From the NCBI GenBank assembly GCA_963750045.1, contig CAVVPD010000002.1, forward strand, positions 434,001 to 498,000: a DNA stretch of 64,000 nt. The letters are read 5' to 3'. This DNA is from DASUAS01 sp963750045. Its GTDB lineage: Bacteria; Actinomycetota; Acidimicrobiia; IMCC26256; DASPTH01. The notes under the pieces are model-generated. The model saw only the letters and a program-made list of their open reading frames with translations, had not been told where the DNA came from and made no database searches. The translations under genes and the position numbers were made by a program. This document shows positions 53,591 to 62,488 of this stretch, piece after piece; the stretch's first letter is position 1, and each line of letters starts with the position of its first letter.

Positions 53591-55162
53591 TCACCCGGTG
53601 AACTTGGGTTGCAGCACGACCGTCGGAGCGGTGCGCGAACAGGCGCCGATGACGGTCGTGCGGTAGCTGATCACCACACGACCATCGCCGGCGTGGGTGC
53701 CGGCCTCGGCGACGACACCGGCCGCTGACGCGGTCACGAAATTGTTGCCGCCTCCGCCCGCGCCGCCCGTTCCGTCCTCGGAACCGGCGACCGCGCCCCC
53801 ACCTCCGGCGCCGACGTAGCCACCTCCACCGCCACCACCCCCACCGTCGTCGACGAAGGCGTCGGGGTTCTGGTTGGTGCCGCCGGCACCTCCCTGGATC
53901 CCGGGCGGCCCGGACGCGCCGTTCCCCCCGACGGTGTTCACCGAACCCGCACCGCCCGTCCCGCCGGCACTCGCGGCCTGCCCCCCCAAGCCGCCCTGCG
54001 GGAGGGACGCGGAAACGAAGCCACCGTTGGCGCCGTCACCGTCGGGCGAGCCGCCGCTGTCGCCACCACCTGCGCCCCCCGGATACCCGAGGTCGAGCGT
54101 GCCGGCGATCCCCGACCATCCACCGGCGCCACCGCCACCGCCCGCGACCGCGACCCGATCGTCGGGACCGAAGGAGCTCGCGGGCACCGACGGACACGGT
54201 GCGCACCCCGTGCCGCCCGTTCCGGACCGGACGTCGGAGGCGCCACCGCCGCCACCACCCGATCGACCGCCGCTGTGGGCCGCGCCTCCGACGCCGCCCC
54301 AGTTGATGCCGCCGGTGCCGCCGGCCGTCACCCCACCGGCCGGAGCGATGCCGCCCTGACCACCCGCACCCCCGACGTTGACCTGGAGGGCCTCGCCCGG
54401 GGTGACCGTGATCGTGCCCAGCACGTGCCCACCGAGCCCACCGGGGGCGTCGTGCGACCGACCGTCGTCAGCCGCCGCACCGCCCTGCGCGCCCGACGCG
54501 TCGATGGTGACGGAGCAGACGTCGGCCGGCACCACCCATTCGGTGGAGCCCGGCTCGTCGAAGGTCACGCTGGTCTCGTCACCCAGGGCCTCGCGCGCCG
54601 TGGTGGGACACGACCCGATCGGGCCGAAGCACGTACCGAGCACGCCGGTCCCCGGCGCGCCGTCACTGCACCGGTAGAGCGCGAACCACTCGGCCGAGGT
54701 CGCGGGGTCGGGCGGCGAACCGGGACCCGCACTGTTCTGACCGACCCACGCGTAGAGCCCGATGATCGTCCCGCTCGGTTCGCTGAACGGCGGACTGGCG
54801 TAGTTGAACCCGCTGAAGACGCCGGAGAAGTCGGCGAGAGCACTGCTCTGCTCGAAGTCGATCAACACATGACCTGTCGCGTCGGTGGCGGTCCCCGCCT
54901 CGCGGTCGACCGCGGAGCCGCTCTCGAGGCCGAGGTCGAGACCGGTGGGCGATGTGCACGCGCTGTAGCTCGAGAGCGCGACGCTGGTGGCGACCGCGCC
55001 GGGAAGGGCGGCCGCAACGACGTCGGGATCTGCGCCCGAGCGCGGCGCGCCCGCGCTCCCGTTCCCGCTGCGTGGACCCGCGGCGCCGGCGCCACTGCCG
55101 ACCGCGACGAGCGTGCCCAGGCTCACCGCAAGCACACCGAAGACCGCTGCCGTCCGACGCAT
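53591..55162 (-). CDS. Secreted glycine-rich protein (ALK-like glycine-rich domain)
   Basis: 523 aa with a clear signal peptide (RRTAAVFGVLAVSLGTLVAV then GSGAGAAG). The central and C-terminal 250 residues are extremely glycine-rich (GGAGGQGGIAPAGG, DDGGGGGGGGGYVGAGGG). The ending GDGRVVISYR is typical of the glycine-rich PF12810 domain. Cysteine pairs occur near residue 175. The N-terminal region (residues 60-190) lacks family similarity. The same strand shows no LPXTG or membrane anchor. A -10 box TAGGTT lies about 40 nt before the ATG. Confidence 0.8.
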   Translation of the reverse strand: MRRTAAVFGVLAVSLGTLVAVGSGAGAAGPRSGNGSAGAPRSGADPDVVAAALPGAVATSVALSSYSACTSPTGLDLGLESGSAVDREAGTATDATGHVLIDFEQSSALADFSGVFSGFNYASPPFSEPSGTIIGLYAWVGQNSAGPGSPPDPATSAEWFALYRCSDGAPGTGVLGTCFGPIGSCPTTAREALGDETSVTFDEPGSTEWVVPADVCSVTIDASGAQGGAAADDGRSHDAPGGLGGHVLGTITVTPGEALQVNVGGAGGQGGIAPAGGVTAGGTGGINWGGVGGAAHSGGRSGGGGGGASDVRSGTGGTGCAPCPSVPASSFGPDDRVAVAGGGGGAGGWSGIAGTLDLGYPGGAGGGDSGGSPDGDGANGGFVSASLPQGGLGGQAASAGGTGGAGSVNTVGGNGASGPPGIQGGAGGTNQNPDAFVDDGGGGGGGGGYVGAGGGGAVAGSEDGTGGAGGGGNNFVTASAAGVVAEAGTHAGDGRVVISYRTTVIGACSRTAPTVVLQPKFTG

Positions 55163-55224
55163 GGGAGTCCCTCGCCGCTCCTGCCCGAAGATCGCGGTCA
55201 ACCTAGCGGCGCCGGCGCTCGTCG

Positions 55225-56259
55225 CTACGGGGACACCGGCGTCGCGACGCGTTCCTCGCGGCCGTCGGCGTGACGGGCGAACCGGCCGGGCTCGCCGGCG
55301 TGCACGGGGTCGTCGCGCGACCAGGGCCAGCCGCCGAATCCGGTACGCCGGTAGTCGGCGAAGGCCTCGGCGATCTCCGACTCCCGGTTCATCACGAAGG
55401 GTCCGTGCTGTGTCACCGGTTCGCCGATGGGTCGACCCTGGAGCAGGAGGACCTCGGCGGCTTCGCCCGCGGCGGTCACCGGCGCGGGCCCGTCCGCTCG
55501 CACGACGACACCCGTCGGCGCGGCGACTCGCTGACCACCGATCGACAGGGCGCCGGCGTAGACGTAGAGCACCCGGGCGGTCTGCTCGTTCGCCGGGGGC
55601 ACGACCCACTCCGCGCCCGGCTCGAGCCGGAGGTGCCAGATGCCGACGTCGGCGTCGGGACGTGAAGCCCACGAGTCGGGCGGAGGGGACGGCGGGCGGT
55701 GACCATCGAGCTCCCCTGCGACAACCGTGATCTCGGTCAGGCGTTCGTGGGCGTCAGGCACGACGACGACAGGAACGTCGCGGGCCCACAACATCGCGAA
55801 GTGAGGATCGGCGAGCTTCGACTCCGCGGGAAGGTTGAGCCAGATCTGGAAGAGCTCCAGTGGATTCGGGGACGAGCGATCCAGCAGCGGGAACATCTCG
55901 GAGTGCACGATGCCGCGGCCGGCCGTGAGCCATTGCGTGTCGCCGCCGCCGAAGCGCGCCGCCGCCCCGAGCGAGTCGGCGTGGTCGATCAGACCCTCCC
56001 GAACGTAGGTGACGGTCTCGAAGCCGCGATGAGGGTGCTGGGGGAAACCGGGGACCTCGAGCCCGTGGTACATGCGCCAGCCATCGGCGCCGGCGAAGTC
56101 TGCTCCGAGCTCGTGACCGGCGAGTGACGCCGCGGGACCGAGGTCCTCGTTCCCGGCCGGATACGCGTCGAGGTGGTGCACGCAGAACAGGAACGGGTCG
56201 ATGGTCGGCCACGGGTTGCCGGTGAGGGCTACCGTCTCGCGCACGAGTGGATCGGACAC
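55225..56259 (-). CDS. Pirin family protein (cupin, possible quercetinase)
   Basis: 344 aa from the GTG at 56259 (TACCGT 6 nt upstream). Pirin N-terminal metal ligands are visible: His in PQHPHRGFETVTYVREG, and His plus Glu in GRGIVHSEM. The C-terminal cupin (GALSIGGQRV, HGPFVMNRESEIAEAFADYRRTGFG) is complete. Divergent from the AhpD-like gene. Pirins are redox or flavonoid-related enzymes of uncertain role. Confidence 0.92.
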   Translation of the reverse strand: MSDPLVRETVALTGNPWPTIDPFLFCVHHLDAYPAGNEDLGPAASLAGHELGADFAGADGWRMYHGLEVPGFPQHPHRGFETVTYVREGLIDHADSLGAAARFGGGDTQWLTAGRGIVHSEMFPLLDRSSPNPLELFQIWLNLPAESKLADPHFAMLWARDVPVVVVPDAHERLTEITVVAGELDGHRPPSPPPDSWASRPDADVGIWHLRLEPGAEWVVPPANEQTARVLYVYAGALSIGGQRVAAPTGVVVRADGPAPVTAAGEAAEVLLLQGRPIGEPVTQHGPFVMNRESEIAEAFADYRRTGFGGWPWSRDDPVHAGEPGRFARHADGREERVATPVSP

Positions 56260-56297
56260 GGGGCCACGGTATGCGTTCGGGACTACTGTCCATCCGG

Positions 56298-57188
56298 ATG
56301 ACCGGATCCCCGTGGGCGCAGCACGCGCCCGAAGCGTTCGAGCTCTTCGACCGGGCCGAGGCGCTCGCCGCGGGGGCGGTGGATCCGGCGCTGCTCGGCC
56401 CGGTGCGCATCGCCGTGGCCGGCGCCCTGATGCACCCGGAGGAGGCCGACCGCACACCGGTCGCGCGCACGGCCGACACCGCCGATCCCCACGCCGCGGT
56501 CTGCGTCCGGTTCGCACAGCAGTTCGTGGTCGATGTCTCGGGCGTCACCGACGGGCTGCGGGCTTCGCTCGGGGATGCGCTCGGCGCCGACACCTTCGTC
56601 TTCGCACAGGCGCTGTACGTGGTCGACTCCTTCCAGCGGGGCCGGATCGCGCTCGCTCGCCTCTTCGACACCGAGTACTGGCCCGCGCGCGTGCCCGAGA
56701 CGGGTGACCTCTGGGCGACGCTTCAGGAGTTCATGCGCGTCGTGGCCCGCGCCGACGCGCTCGACCCCGTGACGACCGAGCTGGTGCGCCTCCGCGGCGC
56801 TCGGGCCCATCAGTGCCGCGTGTGCCAGTCGCGTCTCAGCGTCAGGGCGCTCGACGCGGCGGGCGACGCCGCGATCTTCGGGGACACCGACGACGGCGGT
56901 GCCCGCTCGGAGCGCGAGCAGGTCGCGCTCGATCTCACGGATGCGGTCATCACGCAGCCGATGACGATCGACGGCAGGCTCAGTTCGCGTGCGCACGCGC
57001 ACCTCTCGCCGGCGGAGGTCACCGAGATCGTGCTCGATGTCGTCCGCAACGCCGCCAACAAGATCGCGGTCGCGCTCGGTGGGGACGCGCCGGAGGTGAC
57101 CGGGGGAATCGAGTACTACGACGTCGATGCGAGCGGCGACGTCGTCGCCGACATCGACCGCGAAGTGGTGCGCGTGGCGACGACCTGA
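56298..57188 (+). CDS. Carboxymuconolactone decarboxylase/AhpD-like protein
   Basis: 296 aa from the ATG at 56298; TACTGT lies 8 nt before it, while the ATG at 56271 lies within the -10 region. RLRGARAHQCRVCQSRLSVRAL holds a CxxC (CRVC) as in AhpD peroxidase-type proteins. HLSPAEVTEIVLDVVRNAANKIAVAL matches the helix after it. The N-terminal 100 residues may be a second, divergent copy. It probably reduces peroxides or acts as a decarboxylase. Confidence 0.82.
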   Translation: MTGSPWAQHAPEAFELFDRAEALAAGAVDPALLGPVRIAVAGALMHPEEADRTPVARTADTADPHAAVCVRFAQQFVVDVSGVTDGLRASLGDALGADTFVFAQALYVVDSFQRGRIALARLFDTEYWPARVPETGDLWATLQEFMRVVARADALDPVTTELVRLRGARAHQCRVCQSRLSVRALDAAGDAAIFGDTDDGGARSEREQVALDLTDAVITQPMTIDGRLSSRAHAHLSPAEVTEIVLDVVRNAANKIAVALGGDAPEVTGGIEYYDVDASGDVVADIDREVVRVATT

Positions 57189-57214
57189 ACCGGTCCGACG
57201 ATTTACGGTCGGCC

Positions 57215-58474
57215 TCAGCCTTGCGGGGAACCGACCTCGGCGAGGCGGCGCTCGAGGTATCGGCGTTCTGCCGTGGTCGTGGCGAGGTCCCGCGCCACGA
57301 GGTAGGCGCCGGCGGCCTCGTCGCGCCGGTCGAGGCGGCGGAGGAGGTCGCCACGCGTCGCGTACAGGTAAGGGTAGGCGGCGAGCGCGCCCGTCGCGTC
57401 GAGCGCTTCCACCAGCTCCAGCCCGGCGTCGGGCCCGTCGGCCATCGCCACCGCGACCGCCCGGTTGAGCTCCACCACTGGTGACCGTGTCATGCGCGCC
57501 AGCTCGCCGTAGAGCGCGGCGATCTCGGGCCAGTCCGTGTCGGACGCGGTGCGTGCCGCGCCGTGGCAGGCGGCGATGGCCGCCTGGACCTGATACGGCC
57601 CGGGCTGGCCTCTCCGCAACGCGCGGCCGAGCACCTCCGTGCCTTCTCGGATGCCCGCCTGGTCCCAGCGGGCGCGGTCCTGCTCCTCGAGCGGCACCAG
57701 ATCGCCCGCCGCGTCGATCCGACCGGCGCGACGGGCATCGTGCAGCAACATCAACGCCAGCAGTCCCAGCGCTTCGGGCTCGTCGGGCATGAGGTCGACG
57801 AGCGTCGAACCGAGACGGACAGCCTCGGTCGAGAGGTCGGCGCGCAGGAGGTCGCCGCCGGCCGACGCGGCGTAGCCCTCGTTGAACAGCAGGTACACCA
57901 CCGCGAGCACCGCGACCGTGCGCTCGGGGAGGAGGTGGGCCGGAGGAACCCGGTACGGGATGCCGGCGTTGCGGATCTTGCGCTTCGCCCTGACCAAGCG
58001 TTGCGCCATGGTCGCTTCGGAAACGAGGAAGGCGCGTGCGATCTCGGCGGTGGTGAGCCCGGCCAGCGTGCGGAGCGTGAGCGCGACCTGCGCGTCCATC
58101 GAGAGGGCGGGGTGGCAGCACGTGAAGATCAGCCGCAGCCGGTCGTCGGCGACGCCGCCGTCGCCGTCGCCGACCGCCGCAACGCGTTCCGGGTCTGGGG
58201 GCGACAACATCATGGCCTCGCGTTGCTTCGCGGCACCGGACTGCGCCCGCCGCAACCGATCGAGCGCGCGGTTGCGGGCGGTGGTGGTGAGCCACGCGCC
58301 AGGTACGCGCGGGATGCCGTCGCGGGGCCAGCGTTCCAACGCCCGGGCGAAGGCATCCTGCGCGCACTCCTCGGCGAGATCCCAGTCGCCCGTGATCCGG
58401 ATGAGCGTGGCCACGACTCGACCCCACTCGTCCCGGAACGCGCGAGCGACTGCCTCGTCGGCAGCGGCCGTCAC
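57215..58474 (-). CDS. ECF42-type sigma factor with C-terminal TPR-like extension
   Basis: 419 aa: region 2 RNRALDRLRRAQ (core binding/-10), region 4 LTLRTLAGLTTAEIARAFLVSEATMAQRLVRAKRKIR. The long C-terminus (LFNEGYAASAGG, LDATGALAAYPYLYATRGDLLRRL) is the TPR-containing extension that distinguishes ECF42. These act with DGPF (YCII) proteins instead of an anti-sigma. The GTG at 58474 overlaps the DGPF gene stop by 4 bp. Confidence 0.93.
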   Translation of the reverse strand: MTAAADEAVARAFRDEWGRVVATLIRITGDWDLAEECAQDAFARALERWPRDGIPRVPGAWLTTTARNRALDRLRRAQSGAAKQREAMMLSPPDPERVAAVGDGDGGVADDRLRLIFTCCHPALSMDAQVALTLRTLAGLTTAEIARAFLVSEATMAQRLVRAKRKIRNAGIPYRVPPAHLLPERTVAVLAVVYLLFNEGYAASAGGDLLRADLSTEAVRLGSTLVDLMPDEPEALGLLALMLLHDARRAGRIDAAGDLVPLEEQDRARWDQAGIREGTEVLGRALRRGQPGPYQVQAAIAACHGAARTASDTDWPEIAALYGELARMTRSPVVELNRAVAVAMADGPDAGLELVEALDATGALAAYPYLYATRGDLLRRLDRRDEAAGAYLVARDLATTTAERRYLERRLAEVGSPQG

Positions 58475-58818
58475 ATCTCCCAGATCGGCCTCACCTCGAC
58501 CGACCCGATCCGGGCGCCGGGGATCTTCGCCGCGACCGCGATCGCCTCGTCGAGGTCCTTGCAGTCGACGAGGTAGAACCCGCCGATCTGCTCCTTCGTC
58601 TCGGCGAACGGGCCGTCGGACGTGAGGACCTCACCGTCGCGGACGCGCACGGTGGTGGCGTCGGCCGTCGGGTGGAGACGCTCGCCGCCCCGGAGCACCC
58701 CCTGCGCGCCCATGGCTTCGCCGAAGGCCAGGTACTCCGCCGTCATCGCCTGCGCCTCGGCGGCCGTCGCCTCGGCCTGAGCCTTCTCTTCCGTACAGAT
58801 CAACAATGCGTAACGCAT
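58471..58818 (-). CDS. DGPF/YCII-domain protein, partner of ECF42
   Basis: 115 aa with the motif SDGPFAETKEQIGGFYLVDCKDLDEAIAVA, the hallmark of DGPF domains. The ATG at 58818 has GAGGAGG upstream. It is the first gene of the two-gene operon with the sigma factor; the TPR extension of ECF42 is thought to be the regulatory element, and the DGPF protein a target or co-regulator. Confidence 0.92.
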   Translation of the reverse strand: MRYALLICTEEKAQAEATAAEAQAMTAEYLAFGEAMGAQGVLRGGERLHPTADATTVRVRDGEVLTSDGPFAETKEQIGGFYLVDCKDLDEAIAVAAKIPGARIGSVEVRPIWEM

Positions 58819-58828
58819 GGCGCCTCCT

Positions 58829-58867
58829 CGTTCGTGCGGACCCGTTCGTGCGGGGCCGTTCGGGTCG
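58829..58867. repeat. Three 14-bp tandem repeats upstream of the DGPF/ECF42 operon
   Basis: CGTTCGTGCGG at 58829, CGTTCGTGCGG at 58843 and CGTTCGGGTCG at 58857, spaced exactly 14 bp. On the coding strand the units read CCGCACGAACG. They begin 11 bp upstream of the ATG, in the leader, and could bind a regulator or be part of an ECF42-type promoter. Confidence 0.55.
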
Positions 58868-58944
58868 GTTCACCCCACCGACGAACGGGAACAGACCGGA
58901 TCGACACCAGCCTCGCAGCTTTGCCGAATGCTCGCTCCGGCGGC

Positions 58945-60405
58945 TCAGGCGTGCGCACGGTGCCGCGAGCGCAGCGCCCGGGGATGCGGGCGGGGGACTT
59001 CGGTGCCTGCAGACGTGGTCGTGACCGGTCGGATGGAGGTGAGGACGACGGCGAGTCCGACGGCCGCCAGCACCGCGTCGATCTTGAACGCCAGCGCGAT
59101 CCCGTCGACGAGGCTCGACGCGGTCGCCACGATCGCGGTGTTCAGGCCGAGTCCCACCGCTCCGCCCGCGATCTGGCACATGTAGACGATGCCGCCGGCG
59201 AGGCTGGAGCGCGACGGGTCGAGCGCCGTCACCGCCGTCGTCGTGATGGCCGAGTAGAAGAGCCCGACGCCCACGCCGAGCACGACCATGCCGGGGACGA
59301 GCGACCAGTAGCCAGAGTCGGAGTCGAGGAACGAGAGGACGAACATCCCGAGGCCGAGGCACAGCGCGCCGGACGCGAGCACCAGCCGGGCTCCGAGCCG
59401 GTCGTAGAGCGACCCTGCCACGAAGGAGGTCACCGCGAAGACCCCCATCATCGGGAGCAGACCCGCGCCCGAACCGAGCGCCGAGTAGTGCAACACCTTC
59501 TGGAAGAACTGGGGCAGGTAGAGGAGGACGGCGAAGAAGATCGCCGACATCAGGAGGACCGACACGCAGGCGGCCGCGAACACCCGGTTGCGCAGGACGT
59601 CGCCTGGCACGAGCGCTCCGTCACCCTCACGGCGCTCGAACAGCAGGAAGGCTCCGAAGAGCAACGCCCCCGCGACGAAGAGGCCCAGGATCATCGGATC
59701 GCCGAAGCCCTTCTCGGTGCCGGTGTCGAGGGCGACGAGGAGCGCGACAATGCCGCCCGACAGGAGCGCGACGCCCCCGTAGTCGATGTGGCGCTCCGAT
59801 CCGTCCACCGTCGACTCGGGAACCTCGCGGGCCGTGACGAACATCGCGAACGCCGCGATCGGGACGTTGACGAAGAACACCCAACGCCAGCTGAGCTCGT
59901 CGGTGAGGAGACCGCCGAGCATCGGTCCGATGGCGTTGCCCAATCCGGCCACCCCGAGGATCAGGCCACCCGCCAAGCCCGCCTTGTCGTCGGGGAGCAG
60001 GGCGTACGTCATGCCCAGCACCGCGGGCCACATCAACGCACCTCCGACCCCCATGAGCATGCGACACGCGATGAGGAGGACGACCCCGGGCACGAGCCCG
60101 GCGGCGGCCGAGAACGACGCGAAGATCGTCGCGCCGAGCATGAACATGCGCTTGCGGCCGAGCATGTCCGCGAGCCGCCCGCCCGTGACGATCAGCACGC
60201 CGAACACGAGGGCGTAGCCGTTGATCACCCACTGCGCCCGGGCGAGCGTCGTCGAGAGGTCGCTCTCGATGTTGGGGATCGCGACGCTCAACGCGGTGAA
60301 GTCGTTGGCGATCACGAACACCCCGAGCGCCATCGCGATCAGCGCGAGCCACGTGCGGCGATCAATCCGGTCGGCTGCAGGCATCTCCGAGCGAGCTTGG
60401 CACAT
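58945..60405 (-). CDS. MFS transporter, DHA2 family
   Basis: 486 aa from the ATG at 60405 (MCQARSEMPAAD); a second ATG at 60384 (MPAADRIDRR) is also plausible. Motif A GRLADMLGRKRMFMLG and the TM pattern (LIAMALGVFVIANDFTALSVAIPNIE) fit DHA2 transporters with 14 helices. The first TM segment carries the family D1-like motif. It is divergent from the acyl-CoA dehydrogenase. Confidence 0.9.
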   Translation of the reverse strand: MCQARSEMPAADRIDRRTWLALIAMALGVFVIANDFTALSVAIPNIESDLSTTLARAQWVINGYALVFGVLIVTGGRLADMLGRKRMFMLGATIFASFSAAAGLVPGVVLLIACRMLMGVGGALMWPAVLGMTYALLPDDKAGLAGGLILGVAGLGNAIGPMLGGLLTDELSWRWVFFVNVPIAAFAMFVTAREVPESTVDGSERHIDYGGVALLSGGIVALLVALDTGTEKGFGDPMILGLFVAGALLFGAFLLFERREGDGALVPGDVLRNRVFAAACVSVLLMSAIFFAVLLYLPQFFQKVLHYSALGSGAGLLPMMGVFAVTSFVAGSLYDRLGARLVLASGALCLGLGMFVLSFLDSDSGYWSLVPGMVVLGVGVGLFYSAITTTAVTALDPSRSSLAGGIVYMCQIAGGAVGLGLNTAIVATASSLVDGIALAFKIDAVLAAVGLAVVLTSIRPVTTTSAGTEVPRPHPRALRSRHRAHA

Positions 60406-60440
60406 TCGATGACGGCACGCATCCGGGATAGGTTCGCCCC

Positions 60441-61637
60441 ATGGCAGTGGGTGATGCCGACCTCAGAGCTCGCGTCGAGCGGCTGCTCGCCGAGCACCCT
60501 GCGGCCTCGACCGCCGCGGTCGCGTTCCTCCGCGCACAGTACGACGCCGGACTCGCGTGGCTCCACTACCCGCCCGGTTTCGGGGGCCTCGACGCGTCGA
60601 TCGAGCAGCAACCGATGGTCGACGATCTACTGGCGGCCGCCGGAGCGCCCCCGAGTGGCCGCCTCACCAATCGGATCGGCACCGGCCAGTGCGCGGCGAC
60701 GGTGCTCCACTACGGCAGCGACGAGCAGAAGCACCAGTACCTCCCCGCGCTGTTCACGGGCGAAGAACCGTGGTGCCAGCTCTTCAGCGAGCCGGGGAGC
60801 GGCTCCGACCTCGCGTCGTTGGCCACGCGCGCCACCCTCGACGGCGACGAGTGGGTCGTCGACGGCCAGAAGGTGTGGACGAGCGGCGCGCACCTGGCCC
60901 GGCACGCGTTGTTGCTCGCGCGCACCGATCCCGCCGCGGAGAAGCACGCCGGGCTCACGGCCTTCGCCATCGACCTGCACCGCCCCGGGGTCGAGGTCCG
61001 GCCACTGCGCCAGATGAACGGCGGCGCCGAGTTCAGCGAGGTGTTCCTGAGCGGCGCCCGCATCCCCGATGCAGAACGACTCGGTGACGTCGGCGCGGGC
61101 TGGGCGGTCGCGCACCAGACCCTCGTGCTGGAGCGCTACAACATGCCGCGCGTCCCCGGTCGCGGGGAAGGGCAGATCGCGATCGCACTGCACGCATGGG
61201 AACAGGCGAGGGACAAGACCTCGCCGGCCGCCCTCGCGCTCAAGGACCAGCTCCTGCGGCACTGGGTCGACGCCGAGGTCCTGCGCCTGCTGCAGGCCCG
61301 CGCCACCGCGCTGCGGATGGCCGGTGGGAGCGGGCCCGAAGGATCGCTCGGGAAGCTTTCGACCTCGGTCACCGGTCGCCGGCTCGGTGAGTTCGTGCTC
61401 GCCCTGCTCGGCCCCGACGCGACCCTCTTCGACGGCTACGACGCGATGGGAAGCCAGGGCTCCGGGCCCGACGCGCCGTTCGCCGCGCAGCGCGCGTTCG
61501 TCGCCAGCCCCGCCACCGCCATCGCCGGGGGAACCGACCAGATCCAGCGCAACATCGTCGGCGACCGCGTGCTCGGCCTGCCGCGCGAGCCGTCGGTGGA
61601 CCGCGGCGTGCCCTGGAACGAGACGCTGCGGAACTAG
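60441..61637 (+). CDS. Acyl-CoA dehydrogenase
   Basis: 398 aa from the ATG at 60441 (TAGGTT 6 nt upstream). FAD-binding regions: CQLFSEPGSGSDLASLATRA, VDGQKVWTSGAHLARHALLLAR. C-terminal: AIAGGTDQIQRNIVGDRVLGLPREP, with Asp in the TE/D position. It belongs to actinobacterial FadE-like proteins. There is no ETF or partner FadE adjacent, so it may work as an oligomer with another copy elsewhere. Confidence 0.92.
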   Translation: MAVGDADLRARVERLLAEHPAASTAAVAFLRAQYDAGLAWLHYPPGFGGLDASIEQQPMVDDLLAAAGAPPSGRLTNRIGTGQCAATVLHYGSDEQKHQYLPALFTGEEPWCQLFSEPGSGSDLASLATRATLDGDEWVVDGQKVWTSGAHLARHALLLARTDPAAEKHAGLTAFAIDLHRPGVEVRPLRQMNGGAEFSEVFLSGARIPDAERLGDVGAGWAVAHQTLVLERYNMPRVPGRGEGQIAIALHAWEQARDKTSPAALALKDQLLRHWVDAEVLRLLQARATALRMAGGSGPEGSLGKLSTSVTGRRLGEFVLALLGPDATLFDGYDAMGSQGSGPDAPFAAQRAFVASPATAIAGGTDQIQRNIVGDRVLGLPREPSVDRGVPWNETLRN

Positions 61638-61701
61638 TTGACCGGCGCCACGGGGCACGATCTTCCCGGCGTGGCTCCGTCGGTAGATCGCGCCAGCGGG
61701 T

Positions 61702-62463
61702 TCAGCCGGTCGGCCACGACGCGTGCACGGTCGACGTCCAGAACGACACGACGAGCACACCGTCCTCTTCCGTCGGCTCGAAGCCGGTAGGGACCCCTCC
61801 GTCGAGCTCGGCGCGCAACGCGTCGAGCACGCCTTCCTGCTCGGACTGTTCCGTGAACGCGATCTCGACGGGGAAACGCGACTTCGTGGTGGCGCCGTAC
61901 GCGAGGACGCAATCTGCCGGGAGCAGCTCGACGAGCTCGGGCTCCAGGAACGCTCGACGATGGGACGGGTCGATTCGACGATGGAGCGCGTCGAATGCAT
62001 CCCGGTCACCCGGGGACGGCACGACGAGGTCGGACAGCACGACCCGTCCCTCGGCGCGGCAGGTACGGACCATCTCGGCCACGGCCCGAGCCGGATCGCC
62101 GACGTGGTGCAACGAGTTGAGGCAATACACGAGGTCGAACGAGGCGTCGACGAACGGCAACCGCCGGGCATCCCCCTCCTGCAGCAGCACGTTGTCGATC
62201 CCGGCTGCGCGCAGCCGCGTCGCGCCCAACTCGAGGAGCTCGGCGGTCAGGTCGATCCCGACCACCTGGCGCACCATGGGCGCCACGACTTCCGCCGCGT
62301 GCGCGGCACCGCACGCGACGTCCAGCACGGACATGTCGGCCGCGAGCGGCCCCACCTGGTCCACGGTGCCGGCGGGACGTCGCACGAACGGAGAGTCGGG
62401 ACCCGCGAAGAGCCCGACCTGTCGTGTGAAGGAATCACGCACGACGTCGTCGTGGGAGGTCAT
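61702..62463 (-). CDS. Class I SAM-dependent methyltransferase (UbiE-like)
   Basis: 253 aa from the ATG at 62463 (TAACAG 7 nt upstream). The SAM site is MSVLDVACGAAHAAEVVAPM, with GIDLTAELLELGATRLR, and QEGDARRLPFVDASFDLVYC, LNSLHHVGDPARAV, a UbiE/COQ5-like order. It is divergent from an AraC-family gene with 25 bp between starts. Confidence 0.9.
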   Translation of the reverse strand: MTSHDDVVRDSFTRQVGLFAGPDSPFVRRPAGTVDQVGPLAADMSVLDVACGAAHAAEVVAPMVRQVVGIDLTAELLELGATRLRAAGIDNVLLQEGDARRLPFVDASFDLVYCLNSLHHVGDPARAVAEMVRTCRAEGRVVLSDLVVPSPGDRDAFDALHRRIDPSHRRAFLEPELVELLPADCVLAYGATTKSRFPVEIAFTEQSEQEGVLDALRAELDGGVPTGFEPTEEDGVLVVSFWTSTVHASWPTG

Positions 62464-62488
62464 GACCCAACTGTTACAGTCCGCGACC
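62464..62488. promoter_or_regulatory. Compact divergent promoter with overlapping -10 boxes
   Basis: CTGTTACAGT (62471-62480): minus-strand box TAACAG (7 nt from the ATG at 62463) and plus-strand box TACAGT (8 nt from the GTG at 62489) share a TA. ACTGT-T-ACAGT is also an 11-bp palindrome, so it may double as a regulator site. Only 25 bp separate two leaderless-looking starts. Confidence 0.55.

Noticed and set aside
54000..54400. Glycine-codon repeat stretch considered as a DNA repeat array or CRISPR-like region
   Set aside because: The repeats have no fixed unit or spacer length and are explained by the glycine-rich coding frame.
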